Assembly: GCF_016907695.1 (NCBI RefSeq)
Contig: NZ_JAFBCK010000001.1
Span: forward strand, 7,118,001 to 7,182,000
Reading direction: 5' to 3'
Length of the DNA: 64,000 bases
Source: Actinokineospora baliensis
GTDB taxonomy: Bacteria > Actinomycetota > Actinomycetes > Mycobacteriales > Pseudonocardiaceae
In this document: positions 18,683-26,780 of the stretch, piece by piece
Layout: every line of letters starts with the position of its first letter
How positions within the stretch are numbered: the stretch's first letter is position 1
Notes under the pieces: model-generated
The model's input: the letters and a program-made list of their open reading frames with translations, nothing else
Databases searched by the model: none
What the model was told of the DNA's origin: nothing
Position numbers and translations under genes: made by a program

Positions 18683-18803
18683 CGATCCTGGTGACCGGCC
18701 CTCCCCCGGACGGAGGACGCCGCGGTCAGACATCGGGGGGACGCCGGTGCCGGTCGCCCGCCGAGACGATGGCGAGGTCCACAGACGAGGGGAGTTCGTC
18801 CAC

Positions 18804-19991
18804 ATGAACCGGAGAACGTTCGGCGCGGTGCTCGCCACCGCGACGGCCGCGACAGTGCTCACGGCACTGCCCGCGGCGGCGGGTACTGGGGTGACCACGC
18901 CGGGGTTGAGCGGGCGGTACCCGGTGGGGACCAGGGAGGTGCACGTGGTCGACCAGGGCCGCGCCGACCCGTGGGTCCCCGACCGGCGCCGCGAGCTGAT
19001 GCTCACCGTGAGCTACCCGGCGGCCAGGGCGGGCGGCACCCGCGCCCGCTGGCTGTCGAGCGGGGTCGCGGCGGCGTTCACGCAACTGTTGGCGGACCCG
19101 AACTTCGTCGGCCTCCCACCGGGCACCGTCGACTGGACCGCGGTGCGCCGCCAAGCCGTGCTCGACGCGGCCCCGGCGCGCGGCAAGTGGCCGGTGGTGC
19201 TGTTCTCCCCGGGATTCGGCGGCCCCCGCGAGTTCTACACCGACAGGATCGACGACCTGGCCAGCCGCGGCTACGTCGTGGTGTCGATGTCGCACACCTT
19301 CGAGTCAGCGGTCGTCCAATTCCCGGACGGCCGGGTTGAGTACGGCCGCGCGAACGCAGGCAGCAGCGCGGACAAGAAGAAGGCCATCGACACCCGCGTC
19401 GCCGACACCCGCTTCGTCCTCGACCGGCTCGCTGACCTGCCCTTCGCCGACACAAGCCGGATCGGCATGGCGGGACACTCGTACGGCGGCTTCACCACGG
19501 GCGAGACGATGGTTGTTGATCGACGCATCAAGGCGGGGGTCAACATCGATGGTGCGCTCGGGTACGGGGCGGGGGTCTATCTGCCTGGTCGGGTGGTGGC
19601 GGAGGGGCTTGATCGGCCGTTCTTGCTGTTCGGCGGGGATGATGTGGATCCGGTGACGGGGCGGGAGTTGGAGCATTCGCACGTGGCGCGTGAACTGGAT
19701 CCGAGTTGGGCTGATTTCTGGGGGGTGCAGCGGGGGTGGAAGCGGGATCTGCACTTGGACTCCAGTACGCATTACTCGTTTACGGATCTGCAGTTTGTGG
19801 TGCCGCAGGCGCGGGGGTATTTGGGGGCTGGGGTTGTGGAGCGGGTGGTTGGGGGTGTGGATGCTCGGCGGTCGGTGGTGGTGCAGCGGGAGTATGTGGC
19901 AGGGTTCTTTGATCTGCATTTGCGGGGGCGGGATCGGGGGTTGTTCTCTGGGGGGTCGTGGTGTTATCCGGAGGTGCGGTTGATTCCGTAG
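18804..19991 (+). CDS. Secreted alpha/beta hydrolase, PAF-acetylhydrolase/lipase-like
   Basis: 395 residues from ATG 18804. The N-terminus (MNRRTFGAVLATATAATVLT...AAAG) is a signal peptide, possibly Tat-type because of the RR pair. The serine-hydrolase elbow GHSYGG places the nucleophile at Ser226; GKWPVVLFSPGFGG at 128-140 forms the oxyanion region and LLFGGDDVDP near residue 275 may supply the acid. This order fits isoform II PAF-acetylhydrolase-like esterases. It is divergent from the dehydrogenase gene (194 bases). The last third of the gene has many T/G-rich codons compared with the first two thirds. Substrate unknown. Confidence 0.8.
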   Translation: MNRRTFGAVLATATAATVLTALPAAAGTGVTTPGLSGRYPVGTREVHVVDQGRADPWVPDRRRELMLTVSYPAARAGGTRARWLSSGVAAAFTQLLADPNFVGLPPGTVDWTAVRRQAVLDAAPARGKWPVVLFSPGFGGPREFYTDRIDDLASRGYVVVSMSHTFESAVVQFPDGRVEYGRANAGSSADKKKAIDTRVADTRFVLDRLADLPFADTSRIGMAGHSYGGFTTGETMVVDRRIKAGVNIDGALGYGAGVYLPGRVVAEGLDRPFLLFGGDDVDPVTGRELEHSHVARELDPSWADFWGVQRGWKRDLHLDSSTHYSFTDLQFVVPQARGYLGAGVVERVVGGVDARRSVVVQREYVAGFFDLHLRGRDRGLFSGGSWCYPEVRLIP

Positions 19992-20043
19992 GGTCCTGGT
20001 CGGCTCGCCTGCGGCATTGCGCTGGATCCGTGGGTGGTGCGGT

Positions 20044-20192
20044 GTGCTCGATGGGGCGAACTTGGTTTGCGCGGGGCCCCTGCGCCACCCGTGGCAGGAC
20101 CGCAAAAGCCGGGGCCGAAAAGCATGGCCCTGCAGCGAGGCAAGGCTACGGGCACCGCCACCCCACGCAAACCAAGTCCGCCCCATCGAGCA
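20044..20192. repeat. Structured dispersed repeat, copy B
   Basis: About 149 bp with the same terminal arms as copy A (TGCTCGATGGGGCG ... CGCCCCATCGAGCA) and again GG in both arms (CTTGGTTTGCG / CGCAAACCAAG). Left flank GGCTCGCCTGCGGCATTGCG and right flank (CTTCCGAGTGTCCAGTGGTC at 20268, with a shorter extra copy at 20208) match copy A, so the mobile or amplified unit is longer than the hairpin. The 19992-20329 gap holds little else. Confidence 0.85.
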
Positions 20193-20329
20193 TCTGGCAC
20201 CGGAGGGTCCGAGTGTCCAGTGGCCGGGTTGGGCGGGTCGACTCGGGGAGTGTTCTGGCACCAGCGGCTTCCGAGTGTCCAGTGGTCGGCAATGCTGTCG
20301 GGGTCGGGGGGTTATGTTGGCACGCCTGC

Positions 20330-21280
20330 TCAGGTGTCTCCGCTCAGCAGTAGGCGTATTCGGGCGGCTTCGACTTCGTCGACATCAATGGCTAGGGATA
20401 GGGCTCTGTGTAGGTGGTGGCGGGCGGCTGCTATTGCTCCGGATTTTTGGGCGGCGGTGGCTCGTTGGAGCAAGAGATCAAGCCGTGGGCCTAGTGCTCG
20501 TTCCGCTTGTTCCAGGTACATCGCAGCGGCGGTGGGGCGGTTGGCTTGGAGCATGAGGGTGCCGATGGTGTGGAGGGCGGGGCCTTCGGGGGTGTCCTGG
20601 CGGCGGTGTTCGACCAAGAGGGCGAAGGCGGCGTCAAGGGCTCGGTGCCATTGTCTGGTGTTGCGGAACAAATCAAGCAAGGACTCGAGGGTGCCGATAA
20701 GGCGAGGCTCGTCGGTGAGGTTGCGCCAGAGGGTTAGGGCTCGGACCAGTTGGGATTCCGCTATGAGCGGGTCGCCCGCTGCGGCTGCGGTGTGGCCGGA
20801 GTGGTCGTGGAGGGCGGCTAGGGCTGCGGGGTTTTTCCATTGGCGGGCAGCGGTTTCGCCCCAGGTGGTCAGGTCGGCGCGCCAGGTGCTGTCGTGCAGT
20901 AAGGGGGGTTCGGCGGTGAGGGGCCAGAGGGTTAGGGCGAGGGTGCATCGGGCTTGAGCGGCGCCTGCGGAGGCGAAGGCGGCGGCCAAGTGGGGGCGGT
21001 GGTCGGCGACCCAGGTGGGTGAGTGGGCGTGTGATGCCAAGGCCGTCACGAACTTTGTCGGCAGCACGGGGTCCGGGGCGGAGCGCAGGGGGGTGGGGGG
21101 CGCGAACCAGCCGGGGCGGGTGGGGGTCAGGGTGCCCGCGCGGGTCATCTCGGTGACGACGTGGTGGGTGGTGGGGTGGGGCCAGTCGAGGGTGGCGGAG
21201 AGGAGGGGGAGGGACAAATCGGGTACGGCGAGGGTGGCGAAGGTGGCTGCCACCCGTTCCGCGGCCTCGTCTCGCCCCAC
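20330..21280 (-). CDS. Winged-helix/TPR protein resembling the C-terminal half of a STAND regulator
   Basis: 316 residues beginning at GTG 21280. The first 60 residues (VPDLSLPLLSATLDWPHPTT, then VTEMTRAGTLT) look like the winged helix that follows an NB-ARC domain, and the rest is TPR-like helices (LESLLDLFRNTRQWHRALDA; GTLMLQANRPTAAAMYLEQA). No P-loop is present, and only 62 bases separate it from the GntR gene upstream. It may be a stand-alone adaptor or the remnant of a larger STAND protein whose ATPase part was lost. Function unknown. Confidence 0.65.
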   Translation of the reverse strand: MGRDEAAERVAATFATLAVPDLSLPLLSATLDWPHPTTHHVVTEMTRAGTLTPTRPGWFAPPTPLRSAPDPVLPTKFVTALASHAHSPTWVADHRPHLAAAFASAGAAQARCTLALTLWPLTAEPPLLHDSTWRADLTTWGETAARQWKNPAALAALHDHSGHTAAAAGDPLIAESQLVRALTLWRNLTDEPRLIGTLESLLDLFRNTRQWHRALDAAFALLVEHRRQDTPEGPALHTIGTLMLQANRPTAAAMYLEQAERALGPRLDLLLQRATAAQKSGAIAAARHHLHRALSLAIDVDEVEAARIRLLLSGDT

Positions 21281-21342
21281 CGCACCGGCTCCGTTCGGCT
21301 CGTGCGCTGATCACGGCCCGCGGTCCATGATGCGCGCGGGCG

Positions 21343-22035
21343 TCAGCCGCCGAAGGCGGCCGTCAGGGTGAACCGGTCGCCGCGGACCAGGGTGTGCCGC
21401 CATTCCATGGGCTGGCCCTGGGCCCGGCTGAGCCGGTGGATGGAGAGCCCGACGCCGCAGCCGAGGACGGAGCGCTCCACCGGCGAGAGGGCCACCGCGC
21501 GGATGTTCTCGCGGGCCCGGTCCAGGCGCAGGCCGGTGCGGGCGAGAACCGCGTAGACGCCGATGTCGGTGAGGTCGGCGGTCAGCAGGCACCGCCCGTG
21601 CTCGGCGGGTAACCACACGCGGTCGATGGCCAGCGGTTCGTCGCCCGCCAGGCGCAGCCGCTCCAGGTGCACCAGCGGGGCGGAGCCGTCGAGGCCGAGG
21701 TGGTCGGCGACGACGCCGTCGGCGTGCACCTCGAGCTTGCGCACGACGCTGCGCTGGGTGAGCCCGGCGGTGCGGACCGAGGCGTTGAGGCTGTAGAGGG
21801 TGCCCAGCGGCTGCTCGACGCCCTGTTCGGCGCGGACCCGGGGGCGTCGCCCGCGTTCGGCGGTGACCACGCCGTCGGTGCGCAGCTTGGCCAGCGCCCG
21901 CCGGACCGTGGTGCGGCTGACCCCGTACTGCGCGACCAGCTCCGCCTCGCTGGGGAAGAAGCCGTCGAACTCGCCCTCGCGGAGCCTGCGGACGAGGTCG
22001 TCCTGCACGCGCCGCCACCGGATCCCGTGGTCCAT
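21343..22035 (-). CDS. GntR-family (HutC/UTRA) transcriptional regulator of the sulfide genes
   Basis: 230 residues. An N-terminal winged helix (residues 1-65; FPSEAELVAQYGVSRTTVRR is the recognition region) is followed by a UTRA effector domain (LGTLYSLNASVR to the end). It is divergent from the sulfide:quinone reductase gene with about 80 bases between, so it most likely controls that operon and itself; an AATGT/ACATT palindrome and a repeated TAAATGT lie in the gap. Most known sulfide operons of this gene content use CsoR- or ArsR-type persulfide sensors; here two cysteines, Cys149 and Cys193 in the UTRA domain, are the only candidate sulfur-sensing residues. That role is inference. Confidence 0.85.
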   Translation of the reverse strand: MDHGIRWRRVQDDLVRRLREGEFDGFFPSEAELVAQYGVSRTTVRRALAKLRTDGVVTAERGRRPRVRAEQGVEQPLGTLYSLNASVRTAGLTQRSVVRKLEVHADGVVADHLGLDGSAPLVHLERLRLAGDEPLAIDRVWLPAEHGRCLLTADLTDIGVYAVLARTGLRLDRARENIRAVALSPVERSVLGCGVGLSIHRLSRAQGQPMEWRHTLVRGDRFTLTAAFGG

Positions 22036-22089
22036 CCGCTAAATGTACCTACCTTTGCGCCCCGGACAAGCCCGCCGAGTCGTACCTTA

Positions 22090-22103
22090 AATGTCCGAAC
22101 ATT
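22090..22103. promoter_or_regulatory. Candidate GntR operator in front of the sulfide operon
   Basis: AATGTCCGAACATT (5 bp arms, 4-base centre) overlaps the region just before GAGGAGG, the ribosome binding site of the reductase gene. A second TAAATGT at 22040 repeats the left half. Binding here would block both divergent promoters. Confidence 0.5.
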
Positions 22104-22114
22104 GAGGAGGCGTG

Positions 22115-23263
22115 ATGGTCGTGATCGTGGGTGGCGGCACAGCCGGTATCACCGTGGCCGCTCGGCTGCGGCGGGCCGGTCTGCAGGACATCACCCTGGT
22201 CGACCCGGCGCACACCCACCACTACCAGCCGCTGTGGACGCTGGTCGGCGGCGGCCGGGCGCCGTTGCGGGAGAGCGCCCGGCCGCAGGCGTCGGTGGTG
22301 CCCAAGGGCGTCACCTGGGTGCGCCGCGCCGCCGTGGGGATCGACCCGGACGCCAAGCGGGTGCACCTGGACGACGGCACCGAGCTCGGCTACGACCAGC
22401 TCGTCGTGTGCCCCGGCATCCAGCTCAACTGGGGCGCGGTGCCCGGCATGACCGAGGCGCTACGCGCGAACGCGTCCAGCAACTACAGCGCCGACCTGGC
22501 GCCGCGCACGTGGGAGCTGATCAAGCGCACCCGGCGGGGCACCGCGGTGTTCGCGATGCCGTCGGGGCCGATCAAGTGCGCCGGGGCGCCGCAGAAGATC
22601 GCCTACCTGGCCGCCGACTACTGGCGCGAGCAGGGCGTGCTGCGCGACATCGACGTCCACCTGGTGCTGCCGACGCCCGCGCTGTTCGGCGTGCCGGAGT
22701 TCGCCGAGGTCCTGGCCGGGGTGGTGCGGCGGTACGGGATCACCACGCACCTGTCCAGCGAGGTGACCGAGGTCCGCGACGGGTCGGTGGTGATCAACGG
22801 CGAGACCGAGCTGCCGTACTCGATGGCGCACCTGGTGCCACCGCAGAGCGCGCCGGACTGGATCAAGGGCGGGCCGCTGGCCGGTGCGACCGGGTACGTC
22901 GAGGTGGACAAGCACACGCTGCGCCACGTCCGCCACCCCGAGGTGTTCGCGCTCGGCGACGCCGGGTCGACGCCGAACTCCAAGACCGGTGCGGCGATCC
23001 GCAAGCAGGCGCCGGTCGTGGTGGCCAACCTGCTCGCGGTCCGCCGGGGCCAGGAGCCGACCGCGCGCTACGACGGGTACGCGTCCTGCCCGCTGACGAC
23101 CGCGCGCAGGCGGATGCTGCTGGCCGAGTTCGACTACACGATGCGCCCCACGCCGTCGATCCCGGTGATCAACACGATCCGGGAGCGCACCGACATGTGG
23201 TACCTCAAGCGCTACGGGCTGCCGCTGATGTACTGGAACCTGATGCTGCGCGGGCGCGCGTGA
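22115..23263 (+). CDS. sqr: Sulfide:quinone oxidoreductase-like flavoprotein
   Basis: 382 residues. ATG 22115 has GAGGAGG five bases ahead; a GTG one codon earlier is too close to it. FAD-binding GGGTAG at residues 6-11 and the second FAD motif EVFALGDAGSTPNSKTGAAI near 276-295 are clear. Three cysteines at 99, 155 (IKCAGAP) and 325 (ASCPLTT) match the trio used by sulfide:quinone reductases to carry the growing sulfane chain. The reaction is sulfide oxidation with electron delivery to quinone, forming persulfide or polysulfide at the membrane; the amphipathic tail (DMWYLKRYGLPLMYW) could be the membrane anchor. First gene of the sulfide operon. Confidence 0.85.
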   Translation: MVVIVGGGTAGITVAARLRRAGLQDITLVDPAHTHHYQPLWTLVGGGRAPLRESARPQASVVPKGVTWVRRAAVGIDPDAKRVHLDDGTELGYDQLVVCPGIQLNWGAVPGMTEALRANASSNYSADLAPRTWELIKRTRRGTAVFAMPSGPIKCAGAPQKIAYLAADYWREQGVLRDIDVHLVLPTPALFGVPEFAEVLAGVVRRYGITTHLSSEVTEVRDGSVVINGETELPYSMAHLVPPQSAPDWIKGGPLAGATGYVEVDKHTLRHVRHPEVFALGDAGSTPNSKTGAAIRKQAPVVVANLLAVRRGQEPTARYDGYASCPLTTARRRMLLAEFDYTMRPTPSIPVINTIRERTDMWYLKRYGLPLMYWNLMLRGRA

Positions 23264-23277
23264 GACCTGGAGGAGCC

Positions 23278-24603
23278 GTGGCGTCGAACCTCGTTTTCGC
23301 CCAGTACTACACCGAATGCCTGTCCCAAGCGTCCTATTTGGTCGGTGACAGGCGCAGCGGGCTGGCCGCCGTCGTCGACCCGCGCCGCGACATCGGGACC
23401 TACCTGGCCGACGCCGCGGCCAACCGGCTGCGGATCGAGTGGGTGCTGGAAACCCACGTGCACGCCGACTTCCTGTCCGGTCACCTGGAACTGGCCGAGG
23501 CGACCGGGGCGGTGATCGGGTACGGGAGCGCGGCGGAGGTGGACTTCCCGGTGCACCGGCTGGCCGACCGCAGGCGGATCTCGTTGGGGGACGTGGACCT
23601 GGAGGTGCTGCACACGCCGGGGCACACGCCGGAGTCGATCTGCCTCGTGGTCCGCGAACACGCCGACGACGAGGTGCCCTACGGCGTGCTGACCGGCGAC
23701 ACGCTGTTCCTCGGCGACGTCGGCAGGCCGGATCTGTTGTCGGCCAACGGGTGGAGCGCCAGGGAACTCGCCTCGGCGCTGTACCGGTCGACGCGGCGGC
23801 TGCTGGAGTTGCCGGACGGGACGCGGGTGTTCCCCGGGCACGGGGCCGGGTCCGCGTGCGGGAAGAACCTGTCCACGGAGACGACCGGCACCCTCGGCGA
23901 GCAGCGGCGGACCAACTACGCACTGGCGCCGATCACGGAGCGGGAGTTCGTCCGCGCGGTGTGCGCCGGTCAGCCGACCGCTCCTCGGTACTTCGCCTAC
24001 GCGTCCACGCGCAACCGGGCTTCGCGGCCGATCTTCGACGAGCACGACCCCGTTCCCGAAGTGTCCGCTGTGGAGGGTTCGGTGCTGTTGGACACGCGGG
24101 ACCCGGACGAGTTCGCCGCGGGGCACCTACCGGGTTCGGTCAACGTCGGGCTCGGTGGACGCTACGCGGAGGCCGCGGGGACGGTGTTGGCCGCGGAGGA
24201 CGAGATCGTGCTGGTGTGCGCCCCGGAGCGAGCGGTGGAGTCGCGCAACCGGTTGGCGCGCATCGGGTTCGACCGGGTCCGCGGGTACACGCGGCCGCGT
24301 CCGGTGCGCCGCGCCGAGCGGCTGAGCGCGGCCGAACTGGCGGAGGTGGCTCCGGCGCGGCAGTTGGTGGACGTGCGCGGTCCCGGCGAGGTGGAGGCGA
24401 CCGGCACGATCCCCGGCGCTGTGCTGATCCCCCTGCCGGAACTGGTGGCGCGCCTGAGCGAACTCGACCCGGCCCGCCCGACGGTGGTCTTCTGCGCGGG
24501 CGGGTACCGGTCTTCCGTCGCGGCATCGACCTTGCGCGCCAACGGTTTCGCCGATGTCGCAGACCTCGCTGGCGGGTTCAGCGCGTGGACGGGCTTAGCG
24601 TGA
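23278..24603 (+). CDS. Persulfide dioxygenase fused to rhodanese domains (CstB-like)
   Basis: 441 residues from GTG 23278, preceded by CTGGAGGAGCC, 14 bases after the reductase stop. The N-terminal ~240 residues are an ETHE1-type metallo-beta-lactamase: ETHVHADFLSGH gives metal ligands His60, His62 and Asp64, HTPGHTPES a further His, and TGDTLFLGDVGRPDL the bridging region. Two rhodanese-like domains follow: the first (about 255-345) has no standard active-site loop, the second has CAGGYRS with Cys406. The enzyme would oxidise a persulfide to sulfite and could pass sulfane sulfur on to give thiosulfate, as in staphylococcal CstB. It acts in the cytoplasm on the product of the upstream reductase. 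Confidence 0.85.
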   Translation: MASNLVFAQYYTECLSQASYLVGDRRSGLAAVVDPRRDIGTYLADAAANRLRIEWVLETHVHADFLSGHLELAEATGAVIGYGSAAEVDFPVHRLADRRRISLGDVDLEVLHTPGHTPESICLVVREHADDEVPYGVLTGDTLFLGDVGRPDLLSANGWSARELASALYRSTRRLLELPDGTRVFPGHGAGSACGKNLSTETTGTLGEQRRTNYALAPITEREFVRAVCAGQPTAPRYFAYASTRNRASRPIFDEHDPVPEVSAVEGSVLLDTRDPDEFAAGHLPGSVNVGLGGRYAEAAGTVLAAEDEIVLVCAPERAVESRNRLARIGFDRVRGYTRPRPVRRAERLSAAELAEVAPARQLVDVRGPGEVEATGTIPGAVLIPLPELVARLSELDPARPTVVFCAGGYRSSVAASTLRANGFADVADLAGGFSAWTGLA

Positions 24604-25364
24604 TCCTCACAGCGCTGGCCGCAGGCGGTGTGGTCGGCCTCGCGATGGGCACGCTCGGCGGAGGCGGCGGAGTGCTGGCCGTCCCGGCTCTGGTCTACCT
24701 CCTCGGCATGACCCCATCGATGGCGGCCACGGCGAGCCTGCTGATCGTCACCGCGACCTCGCTCACCGCCCTCACCCGCCACGCCCGGGGCGGCGACGTC
24801 TGCTGGCGGACGGGCCTGCAGTTCGCCTGCGCGGGCATCCCCGTCTCCGCCGGTGCCGCCGTGCTGTCCACCCACCTGCCCGCCTGGTCGCTGACCGCGG
24901 CTTTCGCACTGCTGGCCGTGGCAGCGGCGGTCAAGATGATCGCTGGCGCCCCGGCCGAGGCCGAGGTGTCGGCCCCGCGTCAAGCACGGGCGGCGCGGGC
25001 GGTGGGCGCCGGTGCCGGTTTGGGGGCGGTGACCGGGCTGTTGGGGGTGGGTGGTGGGTTCCTGGCGGTGCCCGCCCTGGTCAGCGCGGTCTCGCTGCGG
25101 ATGCGGGTCGCGATCGGCACCAGCCTGCTGGTCATCGCGGTCAACTCGGTGGTCGCACTCACCACCCGCCTGGTGACCGGTCCATCCGGCCCCCAGTGGT
25201 CGGTGATCGCCCCCTTCGCCGCCGCCGCCGTCCTCGCGGCCTGGGACGGCCGACGGCTCTCGATGGCCCTGTCCCCGGTGATCCTCCGGCGGGCCTTCGG
25301 CGTGGTGCTGGTCCTCCTCGCCGTCGCCATGATCGCGGACCTGGCGCTGACGGCGATTCGGTGA
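24600..25364 (+). CDS. TauE/SafE (TSUP) family sulfur-anion exporter
   Basis: 254 residues. GTG 24600 overlaps the preceding stop (GTGA), so it is translationally coupled to the persulfide dioxygenase gene. Two homologous halves each begin with a glycine-rich loop in a membrane hairpin (GLAMGTLGGGGGVLAVPALV and VTGLLGVGGGFLAVPALV), the TSUP signature, with about 7-8 helices in total. In this context it should export sulfite, thiosulfate or a related product of the two upstream enzymes. The SQR-dioxygenase-TauE trio parallels the cst operon of staphylococci. Confidence 0.85.
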   Translation: MILTALAAGGVVGLAMGTLGGGGGVLAVPALVYLLGMTPSMAATASLLIVTATSLTALTRHARGGDVCWRTGLQFACAGIPVSAGAAVLSTHLPAWSLTAAFALLAVAAAVKMIAGAPAEAEVSAPRQARAARAVGAGAGLGAVTGLLGVGGGFLAVPALVSAVSLRMRVAIGTSLLVIAVNSVVALTTRLVTGPSGPQWSVIAPFAAAAVLAAWDGRRLSMALSPVILRRAFGVVLVLLAVAMIADLALTAIR

Positions 25365-25368
25365 GGGG

Positions 25369-25500
25369 CTAGCGCTGGGTGCACTGCCCGGCGGTGTGGG
25401 TGCCGGGGAGGCGGGGACAGCGGCAGGCGCAGAGGTCGTCGTACTCGGCGTCGTCGAGGGGTTGGGTGGGGCGGGTGGGGGCGGGGGTCAGCGTGGACAT
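25369..25500 (-). CDS. Small cysteine-rich protein of unknown function
   Basis: 43 residues from ATG 25500, with CGGAG nine bases before it. The C-terminal half holds four cysteines in CACRCPRLPGTHTAGQC, after an acidic stretch (DDAEYDDL). This spacing could bind a metal or form disulfides. It converges on the sulfide operon, ending 5 bases past the exporter stop, and lies downstream of the ROK regulator gene on the same strand. Whether it is expressed is uncertain; the frame could also start at 25599. Confidence 0.45.
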   Translation of the reverse strand: MSTLTPAPTRPTQPLDDAEYDDLCACRCPRLPGTHTAGQCTQR

Positions 25501-25564
25501 GGCGAACTCCGGGGAGTTGGCGACAGGGGCGAGACATACACCACGTACCACCGGGAGCGGGGGT

Positions 25565-26707
25565 TCAACCCCAGGAGGTTGTCTGTCCACAGTGGTCAAT
25601 CAACGGCGGGTGGGTGAGGAAGTCCTCGAAGGCCAGTTCCGCGGCACCCACCAACACCGGGTGCGCGACCGCGCCCGCCACGACCGGTGTGCCGTCGGCG
25701 CGGGCGATCACCGAGCGGCCCAGGTGTTCGGTGATCCGGTCGCCGCCGAGGCGGTGCAGGTCGGCCAGGAGGCCGGTGAGGACGACCTTCGCCGGGGCGA
25801 GGACGTTGAGGAGGTTGACCAGGCCGGTGCCGAGGTGGTCGGCGGCGGTCAGGACCGCCCTGGTGTCCCTGGCGGCGCCCGCTTCGGCGCGGGCGAGCAC
25901 GTGCGGCAGGTGGTCGACCGGCACCCCCGCGTTCCTGGCGACCGCGCGCCCGTCGGCGTAGAGCTCCAGGCAGCCGCGTTGACCGCACGGGCACGGCAGA
26001 CCTTTGCGGTCGATCGACAGGTGGCCGACCTCCAGCACGTGCGACTCGGCACCCACCAGCGCGCCGCCGATCCCCGTGTGCCCGCCGACCAGCACCAGGA
26101 CGGGCCCGTCGCCGCGCCCCGCGCCCCGGCGTTGCTCGGCGAGCGCGGTCAGTCCGGAGTCGGTGGCGACCCGCACCGGTAGCCCCTCCGGCAGCGCCGA
26201 CCGCAGCACCTCCTCCGCCGGGACATCGGTCCAGCCGAAGTGCACCGCGTTGCGCACCACCCCGCCCGGCCTGGTCATCCCGGCCAGACCGACCGCCACC
26301 CCGACCAGCGGCCGCCCGTGCCGCCGCGCCACCGACGTGAGCCGAGCCGCCAGCGCCTTGAGCACCGCGCGCGGCCCCTGCCCGGGCAAGGTGAACCCGC
26401 ACTGCTCGACCACTTCGGCCCCGAGCCCGACCACCGCCACCTCCGCGCGCCGGGGCTTCAGGTGCACCGCGAGCACGACCGGTCCCCGGTCGGCGAACCC
26501 GAGCACCGGCGACGGTCGGCCGCGGCCCGTGGGCTCCGCGGCCGCGGCGGCCAGCACCCCGGCGTCGGCGAGCCACCCGGCCGCGTCGCCGATGGCCGTC
26601 CTGGTGAGACCGAGCCGGGTGGTCGCGGCGGCGCGGCTCATCGGGCCCTCGTCGTGCAGCAGCCGCACCAACCGGGTCACCGCGGTCGGTCGAGCGGGGC
26701 TTTGCAC
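25565..26707 (-). CDS. ROK-family transcriptional regulator
   Basis: 380 residues: an N-terminal winged helix (residues 1-70; MSRAAATTRLGLTRTAIGDA) and a ROK sugar-kinase-like domain with the zinc motif CPCGQRGCLE. The ATP-binding region VLVLVGGHTGIGGALV and catalytic-loop-like TDSGLTALAEQRRG are kept. Proteins of this build are usually sugar-responsive repressors. It is divergent from the MFS transporter gene by about 70 bases; an inverted repeat TTTTATCC/GGACAAAA in the gap is a good candidate for its site. It probably controls uptake by that transporter. Confidence 0.85.
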   Translation of the reverse strand: MQSPARPTAVTRLVRLLHDEGPMSRAAATTRLGLTRTAIGDAAGWLADAGVLAAAAAEPTGRGRPSPVLGFADRGPVVLAVHLKPRRAEVAVVGLGAEVVEQCGFTLPGQGPRAVLKALAARLTSVARRHGRPLVGVAVGLAGMTRPGGVVRNAVHFGWTDVPAEEVLRSALPEGLPVRVATDSGLTALAEQRRGAGRGDGPVLVLVGGHTGIGGALVGAESHVLEVGHLSIDRKGLPCPCGQRGCLELYADGRAVARNAGVPVDHLPHVLARAEAGAARDTRAVLTAADHLGTGLVNLLNVLAPAKVVLTGLLADLHRLGGDRITEHLGRSVIARADGTPVVAGAVAHPVLVGAAELAFEDFLTHPPLIDHCGQTTSWG

Positions 26708-26742
26708 GGGCGTCTCCTTCGCCTACGGTTGGCGGTGTCCGA

Positions 26743-26765
26743 TTTTATCCAGTCGTGGGACAAAA
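26743..26765. promoter_or_regulatory. Candidate ROK operator between regulator and MFS gene
   Basis: TTTTATCC and GGACAAAA form an imperfect inverted repeat (7 of 8) with a 7-base centre, the only A/T-rich block in the divergent gap and just ahead of the MFS start. T-rich arms of this kind are typical of ROK-repressor sites. Confidence 0.45.
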
Positions 26766-26780
26766 AGGGAAGTGAGCCGG

